Source of the DNA: Mesodorylaimus sp. YZB2_4
Lineage: Eukaryota; Nematoda; Enoplea; Dorylaimida; Dorylaimidae
Length of the DNA: 64,000 nucleotides
NCBI GenBank assembly: GCA_030248295.1
Contig: JASANH010001507.1
Coordinates: 124,001-188,000, forward strand
Direction: 5' to 3'
Position numbers and translations under genes: made by a program. Of this stretch, positions 43,836 through 54,033 are shown one piece after another. How positions within the stretch are numbered: position 1 is the first letter of the stretch; each line of letters opens with the position of its first letter. A model generated the notes under the pieces. It worked only from the letters and a program-made list of their open reading frames with translations. It made no database searches and had not been told where the DNA came from.

Positions 43836-44930
43836 ATGTCAGAGACGACGGGATTTGTCGGAATGCTGGTTGCGGGATCGGTGTCGACAATAACCACCAT
43901 TCAAATCGGGCTGTGCGTCAACGATATGTGGAAGAAGTGAAAAAATGGGGGAAAGCCAAAAACAGATCCGAATTTGAGCGAATTATCAAAGGCGAGACGC
44001 GAAGCGGATGGAGCCGGGTCATTTGGAGAACTGGAGACGAGTACGAAAAGTGGTATTTTCAAGTTGTATGGCCTTTCTTGACCTATTTCGCCGATCTACA
44101 CGACTCGGCAGACCCTATTGAATCCACGCTGACCGTGCAAAGTTGGAAACCTGCACCCGATGGCCGCGAAGTGGCGACAATTCATCGACGATCTCTGGTT
44201 CGATGGGCCAGTGCTGCCCTCCTCAAATTCGTCTATGATCCTGCTCAATTTCCCCGAAGGAGGATACGTATCTTTGGTATTTTTAGAGCGAGATCGTCCG
44301 CATCGCTTACACGTATTATTCGACAAATTGATCTGGGACGAAATAAGAATGACAGATGTCCGCGAAATCTATGACGCCGTCTACGACATGTCCACAGTCA
44401 GAACCGAATCTCTCAATCCGGTGTCGTGGGAATCGATTTCTATACCTGTTCAAAATCGTGCCAGCATCTGGTACTTTTACTACGACTGCTCACGCGCCAT
44501 TTCTTTTCGACGAAGCCAATGTAAATGACGATGATCACAACTTGTGCTTGCTGTTCGATGGGTCCAGGTGGAAAATACAACCGATAGGCCAATGGATAGA
44601 ATCGCTCCGATATACGACGTTTGGGGCTCAAATATTGGAGGCCTCTCGCACTTTAGCACTCTTGAGACGCCGGAGAATTTGGTTCGCGGACTAGCGGCTA
44701 TGTATCTCCTATCTTCATGCTATCTATATCAAACGAACGGAGCCCTAGTCACACCAGTCCCAGGTGGGTGGTTTTTGCGGCGTTTTATGTATCCTCCTTC
44801 GCTGATTCGCGTGGCCGCCGAAACGTTGTTTAAAGTCTACCCAGACCTGAACTTGTCAGACTTGGTCGGATTCAACACGTTCGATAAAATCGTGCAAGAA
44901 AATAAAGACGCCGATATTTTGTACTCGTGA
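43836..44930 (+). CDS. Unidentified gene candidate with several short-intron exons
   Basis: An ATG at 43836 opens MSETTGFVGMLVAGSVSTIT, a possible signal-anchor. Downstream, coding-like frames succeed one another: an open frame at about 43920-44130 (KKWGKAKNRSEFERIIKGET), another at 44132-44525 (KWRQFIDDLWFDGPVLPSSN; DVREIYDAVYDM), and a final one to TGA at 44930 (GGLSHFSTLETPENLVRGLA; FKVYPDLNLSDLVGF). A 47-base intron with GTAAAT donor and CCAG acceptor at about 44521-44567 is plausible, but I could not build one phase-consistent model. The family is not recognised. A decayed gene is also possible. Confidence 0.4.
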
Positions 44931-45204
44931 CCATTACTAGTTAAACTGTAGAATGATGATCTTTTGGTGCCTTACTTAAATGTTTAATTGATTTCTTGGC
45001 TAAATATGGTTCACTTTGGTGCTTCAGACAAAAACACTAAATTTCCGTTCAAGGTGCTTAGTGAATTCATCGAAACTCAGTCGGATGTGTGTCCCAGCTA
45101 TTTATTTCACGCTTTCCTTTCTCTCCACGTCAAAGTGGCTCGGTTTGATGTACTGCAGGGGGACCCGACCCCATGCAGCATTTTGAGAGTTTTCAGATTT
45201 AACG

Positions 45205-45673
45205 TTACAGTACAGACAGACGACCTGCTGTGGCATCTCGCATTTCCCCACGGACTTCGACTATCTCCGACAGCATGATTTTCGGCAACCACAGCCGAAC
45301 GGTGCGAGGAGTGCACGCAGCCATCAATGAAGACAGACTTTGGGCGCTCGCTTTTCGGATGATTTCGCGCAGACCGAAGCGTTTTACGGGAAGCACGAAG
45401 TAGATCATTCCGCTGTTGCGACGACACGTCAGACCCACCATTTGCACCTTGACACTCGGAGCCACCTCGCCTTCGACGTGGGGCAGCATTTCTTCGCGGC
45501 ACATCATCGAGACGCGACGTTCCTGCAGTCAAAAAGCCAGATGTTGGTAGCGCGTGCTTACCCTTTCAGAGGTCTCGAAGAATGGAGCTTCAGTCGTCCT
45601 CTTGCGCTCGAACCGCACGTTCCACCGCGGATGAAAACAAATGGCCGAAGCCACGAAGGCGCCGCAACCAGAC
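45205..45673 (-). pseudogene. Serpin central-domain fragment
   Basis: Serpins are serine-protease inhibitors. Two exons join in phase 0: 45562-45673 and a second from 45532 down to at least 45290. Exon one reads GCGAFVASAICFHPRWNVRF and RKRTTEAPFFETSE (serpin breach/strand region, equivalent to SAIYFKGxW). Exon two reads RVSMMCREEM, then MIYFVLPVKRFGLREI and RTVRLWLPKIMLSE. Neither the N-terminal helices nor the reactive-centre loop and C-terminal FLFFIR-type segment were found. The frame runs on without similarity to a stop at 45205. This is probably a truncated copy, though undetected exons cannot be excluded. Confidence 0.65.
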
Positions 45674-46292
45674 CTGTCCGATGGCACCATGATCGGGCGG
45701 GATCATCTCTTCCGTGTGTCGGTCGGACTACTCCTCCATGACGCTGGTGCTGGACTGCCTGGACACTATTACTTGCATAAAAAGTACAAATCCGTCCGTG
45801 AGGCTGATGGAAGTCAAGTTATTCATTACGAAGGCAAGACTTGCTGTGAAATCGATGGTGGAGGTGTATCGAGGGTGACAGTATCGGCTGATCTTATGAA
45901 ATCCAATTTTGACGCTGACCGCAACGCATTGTGTCAAGGAGCTGCCAAAAAACGATTGGTGCAGTTGATCAAAGCGCTTGCCTTGTTGCCACCCAATATC
46001 GTTCCTCTGAGGCCGTATTCCAGAAGCGTTTTCCAGCGAGGTGACTGGATTCTAGTGAGATGGCTGCGTTTGCTATTACAGAAACAATTACAGTCACATA
46101 GTTTCGCCGGTTGTCGTCGCTGTTGGTTTGGTATTGTACTCCAAAACACTACTCCTCTGCCACCCATCCCAAACCTCGCACTCCCATGGACCTAGGGAGA
46201 GCTGTTCTATTCGCGTCCAAGATACTGCACGACCAATCTGTTCCATCCACCAATTATGCCAATCCTACCAGTTTAGCCAGCCGCCTCCATTA

Positions 46293-46395
46293 AATGGACC
46301 ATGGCCTAGGTGTTCAGGACTAGAAAACCCAAGCCCTCTTTGGAAAACCAAACGGAAAAATTTCGCGCTTCCACAATCTTCTCTTCTCTAGTCCG
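46293..46395 (+). repeat. Dispersed repeat, copy A (inverted partner at 51420-51525)
   Basis: The sequence around aatggacca-ggcctag-tg-t-aggactaga-aaccca matches the reverse strand near 51525-51420, including the downstream aaaa/tttcg, ccacaa and cttctct blocks. The second copy lies directly next to a duplicated rhomboid exon fragment. Confidence 0.55.
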
Positions 46396-46582
46396 AAGCC
46401 ATAACATTAGTTCGCCGAGGATGCATCGAGCAACAAGTAGTGTGTAAGTAGCAATGAGGCATGCACGCAGCGACTTTCGAAGACCGATCAACGTGGAAGA
46501 TTAGCGCAAGAATACTTGTTTGAACTCATAATATATACAGTGTATGAGCATAGCATGGGTCTTTATACTGCATTTTGCTTAG

Positions 46583-46814
46583 GCACTTTAACGATGTGTA
46601 CAGGGGTACGGATCCGCGCGACTAGACGTCCACCTGCGACTTCTTGCGACCGCAACGAAATTAAGGTGCGTGGTCGCTCGCTGCCGGGCAGCGCTCGTGC
46701 CTGGCGCTCTTTTACGATGTTAATTATGCAATGTAGATGACTGTTTGGAAAGCAGCTTGAAATCTCGAACTTATGCGATTTGTTATTAGAGAAGCTTCCG
46801 AAGTCATTTAAAAA
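46583..46814 (+). repeat. Left terminal inverted repeat of the Mutator-like element
   Basis: Pairs with 47749-47980 in inverse orientation; only a few substitutions are seen, for example ttatta versus ttatcg near 46783-46790. Near-identity of the arms suggests recent insertion or purifying constraint on ends. Confidence 0.9.
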
Positions 46815-47748
46815 ACAAAATTCACGAATTTTTGGCTGTGGATGAAGAAGGATTTAGTGCCGTTATTCGTTGTAGTTGCGAGAATGAAGAAGACTTTTAG
46901 CGATGGGTCATGGAATTTTCGGAATCGTCGTTGACGAGTTGGATTTGCAGGAGCACGTACCCTAGTGTGGAACGTCACCGTTTTTGAAAAGATTATGTCT
47001 GTCGGCTAACTGATCCTCGTCACATAAAAAACAAACACGTTAATTGCTTAGCCCATGGTTTCAAGGCGTCCATTATTTGCAAGGTGAAAATCGCTTCAAA
47101 GAAAACTACGCAAACGGATTCGTATATCAGAAAAAGCCAAGAAACCTGGATGACTAAAAAGTGTGCTCTAGTGAGGAATATACAGTAGGCTCATAGGCAA
47201 AACACAGAAAAATGCAAAAAATCCTGATTTTAAAAAAAGTGATATCGACCCATCCCTGCTGATCGTGAGTTTGATGCGTTCAGGTGCTCACGTTTGTTTT
47301 CTAGAGCATAACGATGAGATGGGTGGGGATGAGGGTATGGTTATCAGTTAGAAAATACTGTGTGTCAGTTTGTGAAGCATAGCGAAGTCATTTGTTAGCG
47401 AAAAAACCTCCTCAAAACTTTCCAAACTGCCTCCTCATACTCATCAAAACCTCCTCAAATTCTGGTTTTGCAAGGTGCTGGGAACCATGCTAGGGAGTAC
47501 GTCATGTTGTAGGGGGGTCTGGGGCTGGTCCTAAAGTGGTCATGGGTGCAGTAAAAGGCCCCTTTTATGTACTTTGCTGTATTGCTGAATGTGAAATATT
47601 TAGACCAATAATGTGATTCCGCGAAATATAATTCGAGAAAAGTTCCTCGATCTTGCGTCGAAAGTGGGTGAATTCGAGAACGACCCAAACCTCATGACCG
47701 GTTTGAAGAAATTCTTTGCAAGAGCGAGTAAAATGGTAACTGCCAGCC

Positions 47749-47980
47749 TTTTTAAATGACTTCGGAAGCTTCTCCGATAACAAATCGCATAAGTTCGAGA
47801 TTTCAAGCTGCTTTCCAAACAGTCATCTACATTGCATAATTAACATCGTAAAAGAGCGCCAGGCACGAGCGCTGCCCGGCAGCGAGCGACCACGCACCTT
47901 AATTTCGTTGCGGTCGCAAGAAGTCGCAGGTGGACGTCTAGTCGCGCGGATCCGTACCCCTGTACACATCGTTAAAGTGC
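47749..47980 (-). repeat. Right terminal inverted repeat of the Mutator-like element
   Basis: Inverse copy of 46583-46814. It is followed directly by the target duplication tttgcttag at 47981-47989. Confidence 0.9.
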
Positions 47981-47988
47981 TTTGCTTA

Positions 47989-48125
47989 GGGGCCATCCAC
48001 AAAGGTCGACCGCACAAAATCTCGATTTTTTGACCCCCCCCCTCCCCCTGACCGCATGCCGACCACTTATCGCGAAACCCCCTCAAAAATGGTCGACCAC
48101 TTCAGCCAAACCCCCTCCCACCTTG
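47989..48125 (+). repeat. GGCCATCC-type repeat, copy 1
   Basis: It begins ggggccatccacaaaggtcg and continues with ccgcac and runs of C. A related sequence lies at 49634-49752, where ccctccccct-ccgaccgca-gaccact repeats in direct orientation and gccatcc-taaaggtcgaccgc occurs on the opposite strand. Element class is unknown. Confidence 0.5.
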
Positions 48126-48269
48126 CAAACGCAGTTTTGTGAAATGTTTCGTCTTATGCTTTCTCGAGCTCCACAAGATGCCATCTCCTTCGAAGACACG
48201 ACGTTTTTGATTTATGGAGCGGATTTCTATATTGTAGAAGCCTCCACAAACTTTTCCCACAACTTCTCC

Positions 48270-48385
48270 CCATATTTTTTAAAAGTTTTGCGGGTTGGGC
48301 CGCGCCGGCTCAGTTCTCTACGGGACTTCCAATCATATTAGCTGGCAAGCAGTCATGATATGATAAGCGCGGCTGTGAGGGATAG
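48270..48385 (-). repeat. Retroposon tail copy (family of 50690-51145)
   Basis: Read on the minus strand, gcttatcatatcatgactgc, ggaagtcccgt-g-gaact and cccaacccgcaaaa match the plus strand at 51040-51135 in the same order. Confidence 0.6.
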
Positions 48386-48607
48386 GCTGGGATCCCAATC
48401 CTGATCCTGACATTGAGGCATCGGGATTCTGCTAATAATTATGATATGCATAAGCATGGCAGGTACACTCTGATCCATCATATCTGCCATGAAGCAGTAG
48501 CGATGAAGAGACAACAGCAACATCAGCTCAAATCGACAATGATAGCAACACTGATTTTACTTAGCCTAGGCTGACCTTGCTGGACGAGTATCGAAACTGC
48601 GAATGTA

Positions 48608-48920
48608 CCGTATTTCCTCGAAATCCTCCCCCTCAGGTTATTCTCCCCTGTCTGGACCCCGATTGAACTTTATTCTCCCCCCTCTGGAAATCCTCCCCGC
48701 CCCTCTGGTTATTCTCCCCTGTCTAGACCCCGATTGAACTTTATTCTCCCACCACTGGAAATCCTCCCCGCCCCTCTGGTTATTCTCCCCTGTCTAGACC
48801 CCGATTGAACTTTATTCTCCCCCCCCTCTGGAAATCCTCCCCCCCCCTCTGGTTATTCTCCCCCGTCTGGGACCCATTTGAAAAAATTTCTCCCGCGGGG
48901 AGAATTTCGAGGAAATACAG
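48608..48920. mobile_element. TA-flanked MITE with internal minisatellite
   Basis: The ends are inverted repeats: left CCGTATTTCCTCGAAATCCT, right (minus strand) CTGTATTTCCTCGAAATTCT. Each is flanked by TA (48606-48607 and 48921-48922), the target duplication of Tc1/mariner-type elements. Inside, a unit of about 71 bp (ggttattctcccctgtct start, gattgaactttattctccc middle) is repeated roughly three and a half times. No coding capacity. Confidence 0.8.
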
Positions 48921-49370
48921 TACTCATCCATTTCAGCTTATTTATAATGACTGAAACTCGACCTGATAAAAAACCTGGATGACTAAAGTGAGCTTTAGTC
49001 AGAAAAATAGACTCATCTCCTTCGTGCGTGCAAACTGTTCGACCTCAAACAAAAAATCCCAATCCCGATCGGGCTTGCCCTGATCTCGATCCTGGAAAAA
49101 GGTGATACCGACCTGTCCCTAGAGGTGACCAGCTCTCATATGGCAGGCTTCATTTGTCTTCACTGGGAGCACCTCAACACGAGGGCATACTGGGTGAGAA
49201 GGGGCTTGGGCTTATCGTTAGCTTAGGGACCATCTCGACTGGTGTTTGAAGACAGTTTCCCAATTCTCTACTCCTTGTGTGGGCGTCCGCCGTTTGACAG
49301 TAACGTGATGTCGCCCGGAGCCAGGTGTCATAAACCCAACGACAAGCTACTGAACTGGCGTCCTCCGTCG

Positions 49371-49446
49371 GAATAGAACCTCGGCCTCCCAGTCAGGGTT
49401 GCGGGCCAGAAAGGCGGATCAACGCCTAAATCAGCTTGGCCATCGC
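49371..49446 (-). repeat. tRNA-like pseudo-gene or SINE head
   Basis: On the minus strand tggccaagctgatttaggcg resembles an A-box and gaggttctattccga a B-box, in tRNA order and spacing. Arms do not fold into a proper cloverleaf by eye, so a retroposon head is favoured over a tRNA gene. Confidence 0.5.
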
Positions 49447-49633
49447 CTCCCAACTTTTCCCTTTCGGATCAGATGCCATTCCAGTTGGGAATAAGAGTCC
49501 TGATGAACCCGAAATCGCATTATCGAGAATGAACGACCAAGGAGAAGAGAAGACAAAAAGTTTTGAAGGCTTGAACGCGCACTACTGGTGAAGATAAAAG
49601 GTGTTTTTTTGTCATCAAAAGTCTAAAAATTTG

Positions 49634-49752
49634 CTGCGGTCGACCATTGGCCGCCACCCCTCCCCCTCCCCCGACCGCAGCTGACCACTTTTTGCCAGCC
49701 CCCCCCCCCCCCCCCCCCCCCCCTAGGCTGCGGTCGACCTTTATGGATGGCG
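49634..49752. repeat. GGCCATCC-type repeat, copy 2, with 25-base poly-C
   Basis: Bounded by ctgcggtcgacc on both sides (49634 and 49728), it contains C-rich sequence and an uninterrupted C run at 49699-49723. Related to 47989-48125. Confidence 0.5.
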
Positions 49753-50427
49753 GCCGCGGTGGTGCAGCGGTCAGCGGCGTAGCCAGGATTTTTTTTTGGG
49801 GGGCTGCCATAATGAAAAATTTTAAGTCAATGACAGTAATCAGTGAGATTCAGGTGAAATTCAGATGACTCTGACCTGATTTTGAAATTCAGGTCAGAGT
49901 AGCTCTTTCTGGCACCATTTCAGGTCATTTTCTGGTGTTATGGAGCTTTTTTAGTTTGGCCCCTGCTGACTCCTAGATGCAATCCTAAATAAAAAAATAC
50001 AGACTTGTCGACAAACTACTGTATCATTTCAACTTCAGCCTCTGATTATATTGCGCGAAATTTGTAATCACTGTATCATCAACAGTGTCTCTCACTTTAA
50101 GCAATTTAGAAGGCATCAGAAACAATCTTTCTCCAATTTTTAAACAAACAGACAAAGCCTCAGACGCCATTGTCTTTTGCTGGCTCTCTGACCCCTTTGT
50201 CTTCCCATCGCTAGAACTCATGCAAGAAAGATTGATCAGTGCTATTGATTTCACCAGGCTCCACATAAAACCGAGAAGCCTCGAGGAAAGGACGTTTTCA
50301 AATCCAGATCAAAAACTACAATGACTGCTGAAAAATGAAACTGGCTTACTGAAAACCACAGAGCACAAAAAAAACTGCGCGGCAGCGCCAAGGATTGTGA
50401 TCCACAATTTTACTTTTCCCCCGTCTT

Positions 50428-50448
50428 CCCCCCCCCCCCCCCCCCCCC
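50428..50448 (+). repeat. Poly-C tract
   Basis: A run of 21 cytosines. A similar run of 25 is at 49699-49723 and a run of 14 guanines at 59627-59640. Confidence 0.95.
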
Positions 50449-50689
50449 AAGATGGTCAACCAATCAGAGGCGACAAGTCCAGCCGTGCGATACCTCACCC
50501 GGCGACTAGTCAATGAGGAGCATCGCTTGATAACTATAAGCAACACTCACGGGACTTTTCAAATTCTCCTCATTCTATGTTGGTGATCAGTGTCCATGGG
50601 AGCACCACAAAGTGTCAAGGTACACAAAGGTACCTGTACACAAAAATTCTTGCCAGGGGCTGCCTGGCAGCCCCGCAGCCCCTGCTGGC

Positions 50690-51145
50690 TACGCCCATGA
50701 GCGGTTCTGCATTCGTCTCCCCGTATTGCTTGGGAGCGAGTGGCTGGACTCGTCCCGGGTTCGATCCCCGGTGATGGAGGTCGGTTTGCGAACCATAAAC
50801 CCTCGCTGACCTTGCACGCCAGGCCGTGGGTGACTCACCCGGTACCGCCGAGGTGCTCCGAGTGGAGAGACGGAAGCCAAACGAGTAGACAGTCTCGGCT
50901 GTCGAACACCGACAGGGTTCAAAGCCCACCCGCCATCGTCCGAGGAAGTCGGTGCCTGGTCCAGGATGCCCTCGCGTGGAGGTGCTCCTAGTGGAGACGC
51001 GCAGAGGGACGCTGCCGTGAGAGCTGGTCACCTCACGGCCTCGCTTATCATATCATGACTGCTGGCCGGCTATAGGCAAAACGGGTTGGAAGTCCCGTGG
51101 GGAACTGGGGCGGCGCGGGACCCAACCCACAAAAATTTTTAAAAA
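50690..51145 (+). repeat. tRNA-derived retroposon (SINE-like), longest copy
   Basis: A B-box T-arm cccgggttcgatccccgg lies at 50754-50771, followed by a body with accataaaccctcgctgacc, gaggtgctccgagtggagag and the tail cgcttatcatatcatgactg, ending in an A-rich stretch near 51125-51145. Parts recur at 39262, 48270 (minus) and 59730-59930. Presence of a Pol III B-box and A-rich end fits a SINE. Confidence 0.65.
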
Positions 51146-51419
51146 AATTGATGGCCCTTAGTGCCGTAAGAGTCGGCCGAGGAGTCCATAGGGTAACAGT
51201 CGACTACGTGGAGTGCGTCCGTGGTAGCCCAAATGAACGAGTGCATTTTGTATAGGAAGCTGACTGAAGTTCAAATTGGACGTATTGTAACTGCGTGGCA
51301 TGTCCAGTTCACCAGACAATGAGACAGACTGCGGTATGACTTTTCAGCTCATACACGCAGCATGATCTGGCACCACGCTGAAGCAGTCTGGCTGCTTCGA
51401 CTGTCCGTTGTGACTGACT

Positions 51420-51625
51420 GGGCTTTGGGGGTAGAGAAGGTTGTGGAAAGATGAAAGTTTTTCGCTTGATTTTTTAGTAAGAAGGTTTGGGTCCTCTAGT
51501 CCTAAGCATCTAGGCCTTGGTCCATTCGCGCCACCCACCAGACGAACTGCTGATTGAGTCGCTGCTCGAAATTCCTCAATACTAGCAGCCCGATGGTCAG
51601 TCCGGCCAAGGCGCCAGCCAATTAA
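51420..51625 (-). pseudogene. Duplicated fragment of the rhomboid last exon joined to a dispersed repeat
   Basis: Bases 51529-51622 match 54089-54182, part of the rhomboid terminal exon, almost base for base (single differences such as ctgatt versus ctcatt). On the minus strand this encodes the [19 protein letters not shown] segment around transmembrane helix 6. The copy stops abruptly at both ends. Directly downstream on the minus strand lies the repeat also found at 46293-46395. It cannot encode a protease alone. Confidence 0.85.
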
Positions 51626-52164
51626 TGGACCTTTTTTAAGGGGTGCACAATGGAATGTGGCAAGCAGTTGCGGGAAACTTTTATGTTTGACCTGTTTCGC
51701 CATTCCGTCTTTTCATCTCTGCCGTACTGTATGCACGCAAACATATGAAGCGGGGCTCTCACGTTCCGTTGGTTCTGACAAATGTTTTCGCCAAAAAATG
51801 CTTTCCGCTCGCTGACGATCTTTTTTCCGTCTTTGCAATTCAACTGGAACCAACAAGAAAAATAAAAAGAGCTCATAGTCGTCTACTTTTTGCAGCTCAC
51901 GGCTGCTGCTGACACCATCATTCATCGACCCTTCTTAGCCCACAAATAACCACGATCGTCTACGCAAACCAACAAACTCTTTAGAAAACCTGATTTCGAA
52001 TAAGCAAATGATTGAGGGGAATGCGCATGTGGAAGGTGCATCAACAAATATGGGCGAGAATTCAAAGAGAAGTTTGTAAATAACCACTTTATGACAAACT
52101 CCTGCTATGAGCGGGAAGTCGGCCATTTAAATCTGGTGGAATTGATGTCTATCGGAGAGCACCT

Positions 52165-53716
52165 ATGGTTAATGTGGCGATGGCTGTTTCTCAGCTACTA
52201 CTGTCCAAGGGCGTGCTGGTGTTGGATGGCAGTTTCGCATCTCAATTGGAGGATGAGGGTGTTCACATTCAGGCATGCTAGGTTCACCTTTAGGTAAGCT
52301 ATGTCCGTGTCGCCGTTATCGTTTGTCTTTCAACTTCCCAGGGCGATCCGCTGTGGAGCGCAAGAGCGTTGATCACGGATCCGGATAAAGTCGTCCAAGT
52401 CCATAAAAGGTATGTTGTGGTAATGTCGGGGTCTTCGTATTTACTCGGCATGTGGTAATTTGGCTAGGCACATACAATGAAACAGTTTTTGATAAAAAGA
52501 TTTGACATAGCCTGGGGTGATTTCAGATATTTAGCCGCTGGTGCTCAAATCATCGAGACAAACAGCTATCAAGCCGCCATACCGAATTTGCGAAAAGAAC
52601 TGGGCCATGACGGACAAAGCAAAGCAGAGCAATTGGTCAAAAGTAGTGTTCAGCTTGCCCGTCGAGCCGTGTCCGAGTTCTGCGAGGAAACTAACCGAAA
52701 AAATGATGAGTTCCTTGTAGCTGGCTCGATCGGACCCTATGCAGTTGTTCTACACGATGGATCGGAGTATTCGGGCCAGTACGTCCACACCACTCCTCAC
52801 GAGGTATGGAGCAAGGCACCAACGGGCCAGCAATCAATTTTTCATCTTCCGGGCCTCTCATCCAGGACTAGCTTCAACATATCTGGGTCACATTACTAGG
52901 GGATGACCGGCGGAGATCCACCACGCCAGAAACCCCAGGACAGCCCGGCAGGTCTTCTAACCTGGCTGAAACATCATCCTGACGGGTGACGCTCCAAGAA
53001 AGGATCCACTGCCAGTCGAGCCTCTACATAGCCTAGCCTAAACGTTGATTAGTTTTCTAGGATATCATATCCTATTATCAAGGACAAGTCCAAGCACTTT
53101 TGGAAGCTGGTGTTGATCTTCTCGCCTTCGAGACTGTCCCTTCTTTGGCTGAGGCGAAACTGATCGTGCAAGTGCTCCGATCGCTTCCACATTCGGTCTT
53201 CTCATGGATATCGGTCTCGTGTCGCGTAAGAACTTCCACCTATCCCAAATGTCCCTCACAACCGACCCATTTCCAGGACGGCACGTTCACTTGTGGTGGC
53301 GATCGTTTTGGGGACGTAGTGTCCGCTCTGTGCCTCGTCCCCTCTGTTCACTTAATCGGGATCAATTGCACGGCTCCTGAACACGTCACGTCGCTCTTGA
53401 AGCAAGGCACGCACGGAATGAAGTCATTCGTGGTTTATCCGAACAGTGGCGAGCAATGGGATCACGACAGCGGGTGAGTCACCCTCTCGTACTAGTTTCC
53501 AAAAGGACCCTAACTTGATCTCGTTTCAATTCCAGATGGCACAGCACGAAGGTCACCACACCACTAGCCCAGTACGTGCCCGAGTGGGCGGCTCGTGGCG
53601 TGAAAGTGATCGGTGGATGTTGTCGTGTTATACCGAACGAAATCAGACAAATCGCTGAGGCCGTGTCAAATTTATCAAACCCTGTCACTTTGACCAATTT
53701 GAATATTAGCATTTAA
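52165..53716 (+). CDS. Homocysteine S-methyltransferase
   Basis: The enzyme transfers a methyl group from S-adenosylmethionine or S-methylmethionine to homocysteine, making methionine. Six exons join in frame: 52165-52272, 52342-52409, 52527-52803, 53061-53225, 53277-53473, 53536-53716; 331 aa. Motifs: VLVLDGSFASQLE, GDPLWSARALI, GAQIIETNSYQA, VAGSIGPYAVVLHDGSEYSG, LLAFETVPSLAEAKL, IGINCTAPEHV (first zinc Cys) and VKVIGGCCRVIPNEI (two zinc Cys in GGCC). The zinc triad is intact. The first intron appears to start with GC (CAG then GCATGC) because the only good reading joins CAG to GGC GAT; the next GT follows an in-frame TAG. Intron 52804-53060 carries a dispersed repeat. Confidence 0.93.
52890..53045. 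repeat. Dispersed repeat in methyltransferase intron
   Basis: Bases 52961-52999 match 15701-15739 in the BMAL/cycle intron in the same orientation. The surrounding sequence gccagaaaccccaggac is C-rich. Copy boundaries are unclear. Confidence 0.45.
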
Positions 53717-54033
53717 AATCAAATCGTGCGAGGTGGCACTATTAGCATACACTATTCTGGGGTAGTCATGTGATTCTGATTGAGTGTCTTTGAAGAAATC
53801 GGGTATGCTGGAATAACGAGTACAGTAGATCAGTGTATTTTGCCAGGTACAACTATGAACTGCACCTTGCACCCAAGCAGTTTACAGAATAACTGAGATC
53901 ACAGTTTACACGCCCCCATCCTACGGCAGGATATATAACAAACCGAAAGCAGTAGACAATTTTGGTCTACACTAATTGAACCTCGGACTAGGTCATGAAT
54001 GGTGAGCTAAGATAGAGGGCACTCTGGACAATA

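Larger units (their letters stand above)
46583..47980. mobile_element. Mutator-like DNA transposon, 1398 bp, long terminal inverted repeats
   Basis: The terminal inverted repeats are 46583-46814 and 47749-47980 (about 232 bp, nearly identical). Both outer flanks carry tttgcttag, at 46574-46582 and 47981-47989, a perfect 9-bp target-site duplication typical of Mutator-like elements. The ends read GCACTTTAACGATGTGTACA. Internal plus-strand sequence at 46830-47130 has a broken frame with LAVDEEGFSAVIRC, SSLTSWICRSTYPSVERHRF and NCLAHGFKASIICKVKIASK, resembling the N-terminal zinc-binding region of MULE proteins, with two in-frame stops. No intact transposase is present, so this is a non-autonomous or decayed copy. 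Confidence 0.9.

Noticed and set aside
45641-46195. 185-codon plus-strand ATG frame
   Set aside because: It overlaps the serpin exon on the other strand at its start and has no recognisable family; its first part is explained as an antisense shadow. The remainder stays unexplained.
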